Source: JAWXBA01 sp048499805
GTDB lineage: Bacteria > Gemmatimonadota > Gemmatimonadetes > Gemmatimonadales > GWC2-71-9
Assembly: GCA_048499805.1 (NCBI GenBank)
Contig: JASNZF010000005.1
Coordinates: 372,001-436,000 of the forward strand
Length of the DNA stretch: 64,000 nt
Direction of reading: 5' to 3'
Shown: one piece after another, positions 1 through 8,912 of the stretch
Layout: each line of letters opens with the position of its first letter
Numbering within the stretch: the first letter of the stretch is position 1
The notes under the pieces: generated by a model
What the model saw: only the letters and a program-made list of their open reading frames with translations
What the model was told of the DNA's origin: nothing
Databases searched by the model: none
Made by a program: the position numbers and the translations under genes

Positions 1-3000
1 CGCTGTTGATCAGGTTGCCGACGTTGAGGATATCGACCCGGAACTGGAGCTTGTTCCGGCGCCCGCCGATGTCGGTGAACAGGTCCTGGGAGAGGCTCAG
101 GTCCAGGTTGCTGACCAGCGGCATGAAGGCGGCGCCGCGGACGGCGTACTCCCCGCGGTGGGCGCTCAGGTACTTGTCCTGCTGGATATACGCCTCCCAG
201 GCGTCGGCCTGCTGCTCGGCGGTGAAGGTCACCGCCGGGCTGCTGCCCGAGGCGCTCAGGGTGTAGGTCTGGAAGTTCATCTCGCTCTTGTCGCGCGGGA
301 TGTACAGGAGGTCGTTGGTCGAGCTGCCGTCGCCGTTGAGGTCGCCGCTGTAGGTGTAGCTGGCGTTGCCGATGGTCCGCTTCTCGTAGAAGAGGGTCAG
401 CGTGGTGGCGCCGAAGCTGAAGAACTCCTTGCGGTACGAGCCCATCAGGAAGAACCGGTGGCCCGGCGAGTTGTTCGAGTAGCCGAGGCCCGGGTTGTTG
501 GGGTCGCCCGAGTGGGCGTTGTTCAGGTACGAGCCGGAGGCAATCGATCCCGGATCGATGTTGTTCTTGGCGACGCCGTAGTTGTAGGCCGCCTTGGCGA
601 AGAAGCCGTTGGCGAAGTTGCGCTCCAGCGAGGCGCCGATGTTCCAGGCATAGCCCTCGTTCTGGTTGCTCATCACGTAGTTGCCGCTGATGTTGCTGTA
701 GATCCGGTTGGTATTGGGCAACCAGCGGGGACGCTGGTCCGGACCGTTGAAGCTGTTGGTCGTCGGGCGCAGGTTGGCATTGTGGTAGTAGATGCCGTTG
801 ACGTCCCGGCTGTACAGGAACTCCGCGGTGCCGACCAGGTCCCACGGCAGCCGGTGGTCGACGGCGATGTTGCTCCGCCAGACCTGCGGGAACTTGAAGT
901 CCGGCGTGGTCACGGCCAGGCCATAGGCGGCCGCCGGCACCGGGGGGTCGGCGATGGTGGTCGGCTTGTAGGCGTTCGGATCGGGGTTGAACGGCCGGTT
1001 GAAGGTGTTGTCGGTCTGCTCGAAGCCGGTGAGCAGGCCGTTCTCGCCGAGCTGGTTGGAGATCCAGACGTACAGCGGCCGGCCGGTGAAGACGCCCGTG
1101 CCGCCACGGATCTGGGTCGAGCGATCGCCGGTGACATCCCAGTTGAAGCCGACGCGCGGGGAGATCAGCAGGTTGGCATCCGGCAGCTTCTGGGTCTGGT
1201 ACTGGACCAGGCGCTGGTCCTTGTCCACGAAGGTGAAGCCGTTGGCCTGCGGGTTGGTGAAGCCGGTCTCGCCGAAGAACGGCGCATCGAACCGCAGCCC
1301 GAAGGTCAGCTTCAGGTTCGGCGTGGCGCGGAACTCGTCCTGGACGTAGATGCCGGCATAGGTGACTTCCATCGGCTGCAGGGGCTTCTCGAGGCCCGGG
1401 ATGTTGGACCACCGGACCTGGAACCGGCGCAGCGACACCGGCGAGGTGGTCCGGGCCGGGTTGGCCAGGTAGCCGTTCGCGTCGGTGTAGAAGTCCTCGA
1501 GCGAGTTGTACACGTACACGCTCTGCGAGCCCGGGAAGAAGACGTTCTCGCTGTTGTACCGCTCGACCGCGGCGCCGAAGGTCCAGTCGTGCCGCTCGCC
1601 GTAGATCGTGAAGTTGTTGACGATCTGGAGGCTCTTGTAGCGGAGCTCGTTGTTGGGCGTGAACGGCTCGAAGCCGAACGAGGTGTAGGTCAGGCCGTCC
1701 TTCTCGATGTCCACCAGCGGAAAGAGATCGTCGGCCTTGTAGCCGCGGCTCTCGTCGTGCTTGGCATAGCCGACGGTCAGGTTGTTGGCCATGTTGCTGC
1801 CGATGATCGCGTTCCACTCGGCGACGAAGTTGTCGATCTTCTCGTCCTGCGAGTAGCCCGAGTTCGCGAAGCCCATCGCGTTGGCATTGGTCCGGCGGTT
1901 CCCCAGCCGGCCCAGCGAGCTGGAGTTCGACTGCAGCTGGTCGGCGCTCGAGTCAAGCTTGTTGTACCGGAAGGTGACCTTGTTGCGGTCGTTCAGATTG
2001 AAGTCGAGCTTGCCGATGAAGCGCTTGACCGGGGTCTTGTTGTCGAAGCCCTCGTAGGGGCCCGTCTTCCACCCGAAGTTGGTGTCGAGGTAGGTGCTCA
2101 GGGCGTCCAGGTCGGACTTCAGCACCCGGGTCGTGTTGCCCTCGACCGGCTGCCCGCCGGTGTTGGCCTTCCACGTCGTGCCCGGCTCGGTCAGGTTGTC
2201 GTTCTCATAGCTGGCAAAGAAGAACAGCTTGTTCTGGATGATCGGGCCACCAAGGTTGAAGCCAAGGTGGGTGTACTTGAAGGTACCGGGATCAAAGCTC
2301 AGAGGGCCCGCGTTCTTGCCGACCAGGCCATCGTTCCGGTACCCATAATAGAGATTGCCCGAGAACTCGTTGGTGCCGCTCTTGGTCACGGTGTTGATGC
2401 CGGCGCCGACGAAGTTGCCCTGGCGGACGTCGAACGGGGCGATGTTGATCTGGAGCTGCTCGATCGCATCCATGGCGATCGGCGCCACGCTGGTCCGGCC
2501 GCCCGGCTGGCCGTCGCCCAGGCCGAAGGAGTTGTTGAACGGCGCGCCATCAACGGTGATGTTGTTCAACCGACCGTCGGCCCCGGCGAACGAGGTGCCG
2601 CGCACCTGCGGCACCATCCGGGTAAAGTCGGTGATCCGGCCCGTCGTCGTGGGCAGGGTCTGGAGCTCGGCCTGCCGGATCGCCGTGGCGGCGCCGGTGC
2701 GCTCGGAGCTGAAGACCGTCTCGCCCTCGGCGGTCACCACCACCTCCTGGAGCGCCACCGCCTGCTGCCGCATGGAGAAGGCAAGGTCGCTCTGCACGCC
2801 AAGGCTCAGGAAGATGTCGTCCTGCACCATCGGCTCGAACCCGATGGCCACCACCGTCACCCGGTAGGGACCGCCGATCCGCATGCCGGGAATCGTCACC
2901 CGGCCATCGGCCCGGCTGGTGGCCACGTAGGACGTGCCCGAGGGCAGGTGGGTGGCGGTGACCCGCGCCCCCGCCAGCGGGGCCCCGGCGTTGTCGCGGA

Positions 3001-3115
3001 CCACGCCGCTGATCGCCGAGGTGGTGACGCCCTGCCCGGATGCGCTGGACGCTGCGCCGACCGTCAGGCCAAGCGCAAGGGCCAGATAGCCGAGGATTCT
3101 CCCTGCTCGCCGCAT
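1..3115 (-). CDS. TonB-dependent receptor, Oar-like, with N-terminal carboxypeptidase regulatory-like domain (3' end cut by window)
   Basis: Outer-membrane receptor/porin-like protein. Translating the minus strand from the ATG at 3115 gives a signal peptide (MRRAGRILGYLALALGLTVG), then a CarboxypepD_reg-like fold (about residues 30-110, ISGVVRDNAGAPLAGARV), a plug region (VVVTAEGETVFSSERTGAA, then NNITVDGAPFNNSFG) and a very long beta-barrel rich in aromatic, Asn and Gly residues. The frame is open for more than 1,035 codons and leaves the window at base 1, so the C-terminal barrel strands are missing. This architecture matches the Oar/SusC-like receptors common in Gemmatimonadota, Acidobacteria and Myxococcota. 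The substrate cannot be told. A 110-bp spacer separates it from the upstream permease gene on the same strand. Confidence 0.9.
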   Translation of the reverse strand, partial: MRRAGRILGYLALALGLTVGAASSASGQGVTTSAISGVVRDNAGAPLAGARVTATHLPSGTSYVATSRADGRVTIPGMRIGGPYRVTVVAIGFEPMVQDDIFLSLGVQSDLAFSMRQQAVALQEVVVTAEGETVFSSERTGAATAIRQAELQTLPTTTGRITDFTRMVPQVRGTSFAGADGRLNNITVDGAPFNNSFGLGDGQPGGRTSVAPIAMDAIEQLQINIAPFDVRQGNFVGAGINTVTKSGTNEFSGNLYYGYRNDGLVGKNAGPLSFDPGTFKYTHLGFNLGGPIIQNKLFFFASYENDNLTEPGTTWKANTGGQPVEGNTTRVLKSDLDALSTYLDTNFGWKTGPYEGFDNKTPVKRFIGKLDFNLNDRNKVTFRYNKLDSSADQLQSNSSSLGRLGNRRTNANAMGFANSGYSQDEKIDNFVAEWNAIIGSNMANNLTVGYAKHDESRGYKADDLFPLVDIEKDGLTYTSFGFEPFTPNNELRYKSLQIVNNFTIYGERHDWTFGAAVERYNSENVFFPGSQSVYVYNSLEDFYTDANGYLANPARTTSPVSLRRFQVRWSNIPGLEKPLQPMEVTYAGIYVQDEFRATPNLKLTFGLRFDAPFFGETGFTNPQANGFTFVDKDQRLVQYQTQKLPDANLLISPRVGFNWDVTGDRSTQIRGGTGVFTGRPLYVWISNQLGENGLLTGFEQTDNTFNRPFNPDPNAYKPTTIADPPVPAAAYGLAVTTPDFKFPQVWRSNIAVDHRLPWDLVGTAEFLYSRDVNGIYYHNANLRPTTNSFNGPDQRPRWLPNTNRIYSNISGNYVMSNQNEGYAWNIGASLERNFANGFFAKAAYNYGVAKNNIDPGSIASGSYLNNAHSGDPNNPGLGYSNNSPGHRFFLMGSYRKEFFSFGATTLTLFYEKRTIGNASYTYSGDLNGDGSSTNDLLYIPRDKSEMNFQTYTLSASGSSPAVTFTAEQQADAWEAYIQQDKYLSAHRGEYAVRGAAFMPLVSNLDLSLSQDLFTDIGGRRNKLQFRVDILNVGNLINS

Positions 3116-3226
3116 GAGCGACTCTCCCAGATGATGATGAGGGGTGGTGACAGGCCACAAACTTACCCCGCCACGGGGCCGGGTCAAGCAGCCCGGAACG
3201 CCGTAACAGAGATTTTACGAGACGTT

Positions 3227-4573
3227 TCACGCCCGTTTCACGTACCGCCCCCACGCGAAATAGACCGGCACCCCGGCGAGGATGATCCCAAAGGTCACCG
3301 CGTTGTCCTGCCAATTGGCGATCAGGGCGTTGCCCACCATCATCAGCGCGCCCAGCAGGAAGAGCGCCGGCACCGCCGGGTAGCCCCAGGTGCGGTAGGG
3401 CCGCACCAGCTCCGGCTGGCGGCTCCGCAGCCGGAAGACGGCGCCCACCGCCAGGGCGTAGAACGGCCACGAGCCCAGGACGAACCGGTCGGCGAGTTCG
3501 GCAAAGGAGTTCTGGAGCACATAGGCCACCCCGAGCGCCGCGGTCAGCCAGATCGCCACCGAGGGGGTCTGGAAGCGCGGCGAGACCCTGGCCAGCGCCG
3601 GGAAGATCAGCTTCTGGTCGGCCATCGCAAAGAAGATCCGGGGGCCGGTCATGATCGAGCCATTCACCGAACCGAAGCAGGAGACCATCACGACCCCGGC
3701 GATGATCGCCACCCCGGCGGTCCCGAAGAGCGGGATCCGACTGGCGGCGTCGGCCGCGACCCGGGTCGAGACGGCCATCTCGGTCACCGGCAGCAGGTAG
3801 AGGTAGGCCGCATTCACCAGCAGGTAGATCGCCACGATGGCGCCGGTACCCAGGATCAGGCCCCGCGGCAGGTTGCGGCCGGGATCCTTCACCTCGCCGC
3901 CCACGAAGGAGAGGTTGGACCACCCGTCGTAGGTCCACATCACCTTGATGAGCGCGGTCAGCATCAGGGACACCGTCACCGTGCTCCCGGGGGCCACCAG
4001 CGTCAGGTTGGCCGGGTCCCCGGTGCCGCCGGTGAAGGCCAGCAGCGTCAGGCCGACCAGCGCCCCGTACTTGAGGAGGGTGGTCAGGTTCATCAGCACC
4101 GCCGCGTACCCGATCCCCAGATAGTTGAGCCCGGCAATCAGCACGATGGCCAGCGCGGCCACGTACCGCTCCTCCGGCTGCGTCAGGCTCACGAACTGGC
4201 CGAAGTAGCTGGCGAAGACCGACGCAATCCCCCCGACCGCCGCCGCCCGGATCACTGCCAGCTCGGCCCAGCCGTAGAGAAACGCCCAGAACGGGCCGAA
4301 CGCCTCGTGGATGTAGGCGAAGATCCCGCCCGAGCGGGGCAGCGCCGCGGCCAGTTCCGCGATCGCCAGCGCCCCGGCCAGGGTCACCAGGCCACCAACC
4401 ACCCAGAGCCCGAGCATCGCGAGGGGCGAGCCCAGGATCGCCGCGAGCTCATTGGGCACCCGGAAGATCCCGCTGCCGATCGTCGTGCCCACCAGGACCC
4501 CCACGGCACTCCAGACGCCGAGGGTGCGGGGCAGGCGCTCGACGGGAGCGGAAGCGGCGGCAGGCTGGGTCAT
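3227..4573 (-). CDS. APC-family amino acid permease
   Basis: A 448-aa inner-membrane carrier of the APC superfamily (AA_permease_2 type) expected to move amino acids by proton symport or exchange. About twelve hydrophobic segments are visible. The first helix carries the family signature GVLVGTTIGSGIFRVPNEL, and helix 3 shows PRSGGIFAYIHEAFG. The start is set at the ATG at 4573 (MTQPAAASAPVERLPRTLGV); a longer frame reaches 4648, but its extra residues look like random high-GC sequence and overlap the promoter region of the divergent ctaB. The gene stands alone on the minus strand between the TonB receptor and ctaB. The exact substrate cannot be deduced. Confidence 0.88.
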   Translation of the reverse strand: MTQPAAASAPVERLPRTLGVWSAVGVLVGTTIGSGIFRVPNELAAILGSPLAMLGLWVVGGLVTLAGALAIAELAAALPRSGGIFAYIHEAFGPFWAFLYGWAELAVIRAAAVGGIASVFASYFGQFVSLTQPEERYVAALAIVLIAGLNYLGIGYAAVLMNLTTLLKYGALVGLTLLAFTGGTGDPANLTLVAPGSTVTVSLMLTALIKVMWTYDGWSNLSFVGGEVKDPGRNLPRGLILGTGAIVAIYLLVNAAYLYLLPVTEMAVSTRVAADAASRIPLFGTAGVAIIAGVVMVSCFGSVNGSIMTGPRIFFAMADQKLIFPALARVSPRFQTPSVAIWLTAALGVAYVLQNSFAELADRFVLGSWPFYALAVGAVFRLRSRQPELVRPYRTWGYPAVPALFLLGALMMVGNALIANWQDNAVTFGIILAGVPVYFAWGRYVKRA

Positions 4574-4597
4574 GGCGGCTCCGGTGACGGTCGTTTC

Positions 4598-4626
4598 TTG
4601 AGGGGCGGGTCCAGGGCGGCTATTTT
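4598..4626 (+). promoter_or_regulatory. putative sigma70-type promoter of ctaB
   Basis: TTGAGG at 4598-4603 and TATTTT at 4621-4626 are separated by 17 bp and sit about 72 bp upstream of the heme O synthase start. The same TTGnnn-17/18-TATnnT arrangement recurs before several other genes of this window, which raises confidence. The upstream permease start at 4573 lies just outside it on the other strand. Confidence 0.5.
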
Positions 4627-4698
4627 GAAGGATTGCGTAAAGTGCCACCGTGCGGGCGATCCGCCTAGGGGCACCACCCCGAGAGGACCCGACCCCTG

Positions 4699-5685
4699 AT
4701 GTCCGTTTCCGCTGCCCCCGCGCCGTCCCCCCCCTCGCTGCTGGCCGACCTGGTCACCCTGACCAAGCCGCGGATCATCTCGCTGCTCCTGGTCACGACC
4801 GTGGCGCCGATGTTCATCACCCCCGCCGGAATGCCGAGCGCGGCGCTGGTCGGCTGGGTGGTGCTGGCGGGGTACCTCATGGCGGGGGGGGCCAACGCGA
4901 TCAACATGTGGTTTGACCGGGACATCGACCGGGTCATGGCCCGGACCCGCAATCGCCCCGTGCCGGCCGGCCGGATGCCGGCCGGCGCGGCGCTGCTGTT
5001 CGGCATCGGGCTTGGCGCCACCGCGTTCGCCTTGTTCTGGTACCTGGTCAACCCGCTGGCCGCCTGGCTGGCACTCGCGGGGCTCCTGTTCTACGTCTTC
5101 ATCTATACCATCGGGCTCAAGCGGTGGAGTGCCCAGAACATCGTGATCGGGGGAGCCGCCGGCGCCTTTCCGCCGCTGGTGGGGTGGGCCAGCATGACCG
5201 GATCGCTCGACCTCGCGGCGCTCTACCTGTTCGCGATCATCTTCTACTGGACGCCCCCGCACTTCTGGGCGCTGGCACTGGTGAAGCAGGGGGACTACGC
5301 CAAGGCGGGGGTGCCGATGATGCCCCTGGTGCGGGGGGCCCATCACACCAAGCTGCAGATGCTGGCCTACACCCTCATGCTGCTCTTCCTGACCACGCTG
5401 CCCACCCTCGCGGGCACCCAGGGGCTCTTCTACCTCGGGGCCGCGGCCCTGCTCGGTGGCCGGCTCCTCTGGTACTGCATCGTGTTGCTGCGCGAGTCCG
5501 GCACCACCCCGACCGCCTGGCGGATGTATCGGTACTCGCTCCTCTACCTGGCGCTGCTGTTCGTGGCCATGGGGGTGGACCGGGCGGTACCGTTCGGGCA
5601 CCGGGCGCCAGCGCAGCAGGTCCTGCTCCTGGACCCCTCCCCCGCGATCACCACCCCTCCGGCGGACCCGCACACCGGCCACTGA
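4699..5685 (+). CDS. ctaB: heme O synthase (protoheme IX farnesyltransferase)
   Basis: A 328-aa UbiA-superfamily prenyltransferase that attaches a farnesyl group to heme b to make heme O, the step before heme A or direct use in heme-copper oxidases. The first Asp-rich motif is plain: NMWFDRDIDRVMARTRNRP (about residues 71-89), followed by RPVPAG. About nine hydrophobic helices follow, with YWTPPHFWALAL typical of CtaB/CyoE. The length is near the usual 290-320 aa, with a short Pro/His-rich tail. It is a single plus-strand gene preceded by a good promoter candidate. No oxidase subunit genes lie nearby, so the terminal oxidase is encoded elsewhere. Confidence 0.95.
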   Translation: MSVSAAPAPSPPSLLADLVTLTKPRIISLLLVTTVAPMFITPAGMPSAALVGWVVLAGYLMAGGANAINMWFDRDIDRVMARTRNRPVPAGRMPAGAALLFGIGLGATAFALFWYLVNPLAAWLALAGLLFYVFIYTIGLKRWSAQNIVIGGAAGAFPPLVGWASMTGSLDLAALYLFAIIFYWTPPHFWALALVKQGDYAKAGVPMMPLVRGAHHTKLQMLAYTLMLLFLTTLPTLAGTQGLFYLGAAALLGGRLLWYCIVLLRESGTTPTAWRMYRYSLLYLALLFVAMGVDRAVPFGHRAPAQQVLLLDPSPAITTPPADPHTGH

Positions 5686-5698
5686 GCCCGCGGGGCGT

Positions 5699-6469
5699 TC
5701 AGGGCAGCGGTACGGGGGCGGCCACCTCGAATCCTGCCTCGCGCTCCAGCCGCCGCTCCCCGATCGTCAGCACCGTCACCAGCGCATAGCGCCCGGGGCC
5801 CATCCCGGTCAGGTCGATCTGGCCGGTGAGGAGCCCGAGTTCCGCGGGGACCCGTACCGCGGCCGGCGGCGCCTCGCGCACCAGCGTCCCCTCGGCATCC
5901 CGGACCTTGGCCCCCAGGGTCCCCTGCCCGCCGTAGGGTGTATAGGCCTCGAGCAGGTAGTGCAGCACCGGCGACTCCACCCCGAGCCGGACCGTCCCCG
6001 GTGCGGTGATGAGGAGGGCGCCGCGACGGAACTCGCGGGCCCGGGGCATCGTATCCGAGGGATGCACGGCGCGGATCAATGGGGCCAGGAGCAGGTCGGA
6101 GATCCCGGGATTCGTGGCATACCCCGCCACCGGTGCCCGGGTGCTCGCGACGACCTGCCCCGTCGAATCCTGGACGGTCACGTCCACCACGTAGGTGCCG
6201 GCGGCGACGGTGAACCGGAGGTGATCCACCATGTCGCCCGCCGGCGGGTCCAGCGGGCGCTCCCAGGACTGTTCCCAAAGCGTCTCACCGGGAGACTCTT
6301 CGACCCGCAGGGTCAACGTCCCGCCGGGCATGCGCGGGGTCTGGATGAAGGCGGCCACCTGGGTCTGCCCGGTTTCGGTGCGGAAGAACCGCACCACGCG
6401 CACCGACACGGTGGCGGTGTCGCCCGGGGGGACCGGGGCGAGGAGGAGGGTGGCCAGGACGGCAATCAT
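5699..6469 (-). CDS. secreted hypothetical protein
   Basis: A 256-aa protein starting with a signal peptide (MIAVLATLLLAPVPPGDTA). The rest is beta-rich, with repeated short strands such as GTYVVDVTVQDSTGQVV and GPGRYALVTVLTIGERRLE, reminiscent of Ig-like or fibronectin-like folds found in front of GWxTD-type secreted proteins. I do not recognise a specific family. The start is uncertain: ATG at 6469 gives the cleanest signal peptide, while a TTG 18 bases upstream is also in frame. It follows the M24 peptidase by 43 bp on the same strand and is probably the last gene of that operon. Confidence 0.6.
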   Translation of the reverse strand: MIAVLATLLLAPVPPGDTATVSVRVVRFFRTETGQTQVAAFIQTPRMPGGTLTLRVEESPGETLWEQSWERPLDPPAGDMVDHLRFTVAAGTYVVDVTVQDSTGQVVASTRAPVAGYATNPGISDLLLAPLIRAVHPSDTMPRAREFRRGALLITAPGTVRLGVESPVLHYLLEAYTPYGGQGTLGAKVRDAEGTLVREAPPAAVRVPAELGLLTGQIDLTGMGPGRYALVTVLTIGERRLEREAGFEVAAPVPLP

Positions 6470-6512
6470 GCTGTGGGGGACGTGCAATCCACGGAATGGC
6501 CCACCGATAGGC

Positions 6513-7688
6513 TCAAGGCAGGATCAGGTCGCGCTGGATCACCTTCGGGGTGACCCGCGGCCCCTCGGGCGCCCAGTAGACGTTGACCTCACTGCGCACC
6601 CCGAACTCGCCGGGGAGGTAGATCCCGGGTTCGACCGAGAAGCCGACCCCCGGGATGAGCTCCCGGTCGTCGCGGGTCTCGTAGTCGTCCATGTGCGGCC
6701 CGGAGCCGTGCAGGTCGCGGTCGATCGAATGGCCGGTGCGGTGGACGAACCACTCGCCGAAGCCGGCGGCCTCGATCACGTCACGGGCGGCGCGATCGAC
6801 CTCGAAGCCGCGCAGGCGGCCCCCCGATTTCGCCGCCCCCGCGATCCGGGCCAGCGCGGCGTCCCGGGCATCCCGCACCGTGGTCCAGACCCGCTGCACC
6901 CGGTCGGGGACCTCCCGGCCCGCGAAGCCCATCCAGGTCTGGTCGGCCTGGACCGCACCCACCCCCCGGCCGGCAAAGAGGTCGAGGAGGACCACCTGGT
7001 TGGCTGCGAGGACCGCGCTCGCCTCCGGACCCGGTTCATAGTGGGGATCGGCGGCATTGGCTCCGAACGCCACCAGCGGGCCGTGATCGATCACCAGGCC
7101 CTCGGCCTCGATCCGGTCCGCCACCCGGCGCAGCAGCTGCCACTCGGTCAGTCCGGTGCCGGCCTGCCCCACCGCCCAACGGAGCTCCTCATTGGCGATC
7201 CGGGCCAGGATCTCCGCGGCGGCGAGGTGATCGTCCAGCTCGGCGGGACTCCACCGCGAGGTGAAGGTGGTCACCAGCTCCGCGCTGGGCACCACCCGGC
7301 CCCCAAGCTTCCGCACCAGCTCGACCACCCCGTAGGGAACCCGGTCGAGATAGGGGACCGCATCGTCCGGCGAGATCTCCATCGCCACGGTGCGCCCCCC
7401 GATCACCTCGGTCAACGCGGCATGGAGTTCCTCCCAGCGCGCGTAGGGGAGGATGCGCCCCGGGAAGCCACGGACCGGCTGCAACTCGATCTTGTGCGCG
7501 ATCGCCACCGGCTCGCCCTCGCGCGGGAGGTAGACGAACAGCCGCCGCGAGCCGAGCCCGCCGAGCTGCAGCAGGCGCGCGGCGACGGGATTGCACTGCT
7601 TGAAGTCGTAGAGGAGCCACCCGTCGGCGCCGCAGGCATCGAGGCCCGCGGCGAGGGCAGCGCGATCCAGATTGCGAATGGGGTCCAT
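6513..7688 (-). CDS. M24-family metallopeptidase (Xaa-Pro aminopeptidase-like)
   Basis: A 391-aa pita-bread-fold peptidase or creatinase-like enzyme. The metal-ligand pattern of family M24 can be followed: VVLLDLFAG and QADQTW supply the two Asp, HRTGHSIDRDLHGSGP the His, SVEPGIYLP and VRSEVNVYW the two Glu. The N-terminal creatinase-like domain spans about residues 1-165 and the catalytic domain 170-391. The start is the ATG at 7688, which overlaps the TGA of the upstream V4R-like gene (ATGA), so translation is coupled. Family knowledge suggests cytoplasmic cleavage of X-Pro peptides; creatinase or prolidase specificity cannot be excluded. Confidence 0.88.
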   Translation of the reverse strand: MDPIRNLDRAALAAGLDACGADGWLLYDFKQCNPVAARLLQLGGLGSRRLFVYLPREGEPVAIAHKIELQPVRGFPGRILPYARWEELHAALTEVIGGRTVAMEISPDDAVPYLDRVPYGVVELVRKLGGRVVPSAELVTTFTSRWSPAELDDHLAAAEILARIANEELRWAVGQAGTGLTEWQLLRRVADRIEAEGLVIDHGPLVAFGANAADPHYEPGPEASAVLAANQVVLLDLFAGRGVGAVQADQTWMGFAGREVPDRVQRVWTTVRDARDAALARIAGAAKSGGRLRGFEVDRAARDVIEAAGFGEWFVHRTGHSIDRDLHGSGPHMDDYETRDDRELIPGVGFSVEPGIYLPGEFGVRSEVNVYWAPEGPRVTPKVIQRDLILP

Positions 7689-8260
7689 CAGTATCCCTCC
7701 GCGGGGGAAGCCGACCAGCGGCAGGTCGAGTCCCCCCGTGCCTGGCAACCTTCGTGGACCATGGCGCCCTCGAATCCCGAGAGCACCCGCAGCAGTTCCG
7801 CGAACGCGGCCCCGTAGAACCGGCAGCCCTGCCCGGCGGCGGCCGCGCGAGTGGCGAGCGACTCGCGCATCTCCACCCGGGCGAGTTCCCCGTGGGGGCG
7901 CAGGGTGGCATTGAGGAGGCGACCCGCCACCCGGGCCGCCGAGGCCACGCCCAGCCGGCGCCGCAGGCCCTTCGGGGCGAGCCGGACCAGGAAGCGCCGC
8001 AGCGCCGGCACCCCGCGCGCCGCATAGCGGGCGGTGCGCCGGCCGGCGTCGGCATAGACGAGGTCGGCATCGGCGCGCCGGCTCACCAGGCGGAAGACCG
8101 CGACGACCTCGTCGCCCGGGATCCGCTCCTCGCGCTGTGCCGCCCGCCGGTAGCGCTCGATCTGGGCGGCCACGGTGCTGCTGAGCCCGAGGCGCTTGGT
8201 CACCAGTTCCTCGGCCAGGTCGTCGAGACCATCCTCGACGGGCGTGTCCAGGTTGCGCAT
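7688..8260 (-). CDS. V4R-like domain protein
   Basis: A protein of about 190 aa whose last 60 residues resemble the V4R (4-vinyl reductase) small-molecule-binding domain: GCRFYGAAFAELLRVL followed by EGCQARGDSTCRW, the Cys-rich ending seen in V4R and related DUF2378 proteins. The N-terminal part is helical and unassigned. The ATG at 8260 (MRNLDTPVEDGLDD) is chosen; another in-frame ATG at 8371 would add 37 residues. Its stop overlaps the M24 peptidase start. Standalone V4R proteins can bind hydrophobic ligands or metals through the Cys cluster. A link to bacteriochlorophyll is not supported, since no bch gene is near. Confidence 0.65.
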   Translation of the reverse strand: MRNLDTPVEDGLDDLAEELVTKRLGLSSTVAAQIERYRRAAQREERIPGDEVVAVFRLVSRRADADLVYADAGRRTARYAARGVPALRRFLVRLAPKGLRRRLGVASAARVAGRLLNATLRPHGELARVEMRESLATRAAAAGQGCRFYGAAFAELLRVLSGFEGAMVHEGCQARGDSTCRWSASPAEGY

Positions 8261-8471
8261 CGCCTCGAGCAGGCTGAGCGGGATAATGGCGGGGAAACTG
8301 CCGGATCCGGTCACGAGGGGGAACAATAGTGCGGCATTCGCGCCGAAACCAGCCTGTCTTGCGCGACGCATTGACTCCGGGAGACATTCGAAGGTCCACC
8401 GCGCGTGCTCGCTGCGGCGGGGGAGGAGGAATGCCGTGCCGGTCGACAGGTTGCCACGCCACGGACGCCGG

Positions 8472-8912
8472 ATGCACCGGGGCCCGATTCTCTCCGCAGC
8501 GTGCGCGGCCTGGGTCCTGGCGGCCTGCACCGGGGCGCCGCGCGACCCCACCCGGTTCCTGCAACCCCGCGACGGCACCGGACAGATCGCGACCGGCAAT
8601 GGCCTCGGCGCGCTGGTCGGCACCTGGCAAACAGTGATCGTCATCGCACTGGATGTCGACCTCCAGCGCTGGACGACCACCTGGCGCTTCGACGCCGACG
8701 GCGCCTGCCACTTCACCCGCGAGGTGCTCTCGATCGCCGAGGGGGTGCCGCGCACGGTCGAGCGTCGCTGCGCCTGGACGGTCACCGGTGCCACGATCCT
8801 CGCGACCTTCGCCGACAATGGCGAGCGCCATCCCCTGCCCTGGAGCTTCGCCGCGTTTGGAACCACCACGTTGATCCTCGAAGGCATCGCGTACCAGCGG
8901 GTCGGCCGATGA
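8472..8912 (+). CDS. lipoprotein, lipocalin-like hypothetical
   Basis: A 146-aa protein with a signal peptide ending in a lipobox (AAWVLAAC, Cys at about residue 18), so it is probably lipid-anchored. The mature part is beta-rich (GTWQTVIVIALDVDLQRWTT, CAWTVTGATILATF) with a GTW start like lipocalin-type domains, but the match is only suggestive. It opens the plus-strand operon that ends with the ketosynthase: its TGA overlaps the ATG of the FAD oxidoreductase. A lipocalin-like lipoprotein at the head of a biosynthetic operon could carry or sense the hydrophobic product; that is inference. A longer in-frame start further upstream would add residues overlapping the divergent V4R gene. Confidence 0.68.
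   Translation: MHRGPILSAACAAWVLAACTGAPRDPTRFLQPRDGTGQIATGNGLGALVGTWQTVIVIALDVDLQRWTTTWRFDADGACHFTREVLSIAEGVPRTVERRCAWTVTGATILATFADNGERHPLPWSFAAFGTTTLILEGIAYQRVGR

Noticed and set aside
158..4699. A 1,513-codon plus-strand open frame
   Set aside because: It lies exactly antisense to the TonB receptor and permease genes, whose translations have clear domains. Its own product is a Gly/Val/Arg/His-rich low-complexity string; such shadows are common at this GC content.
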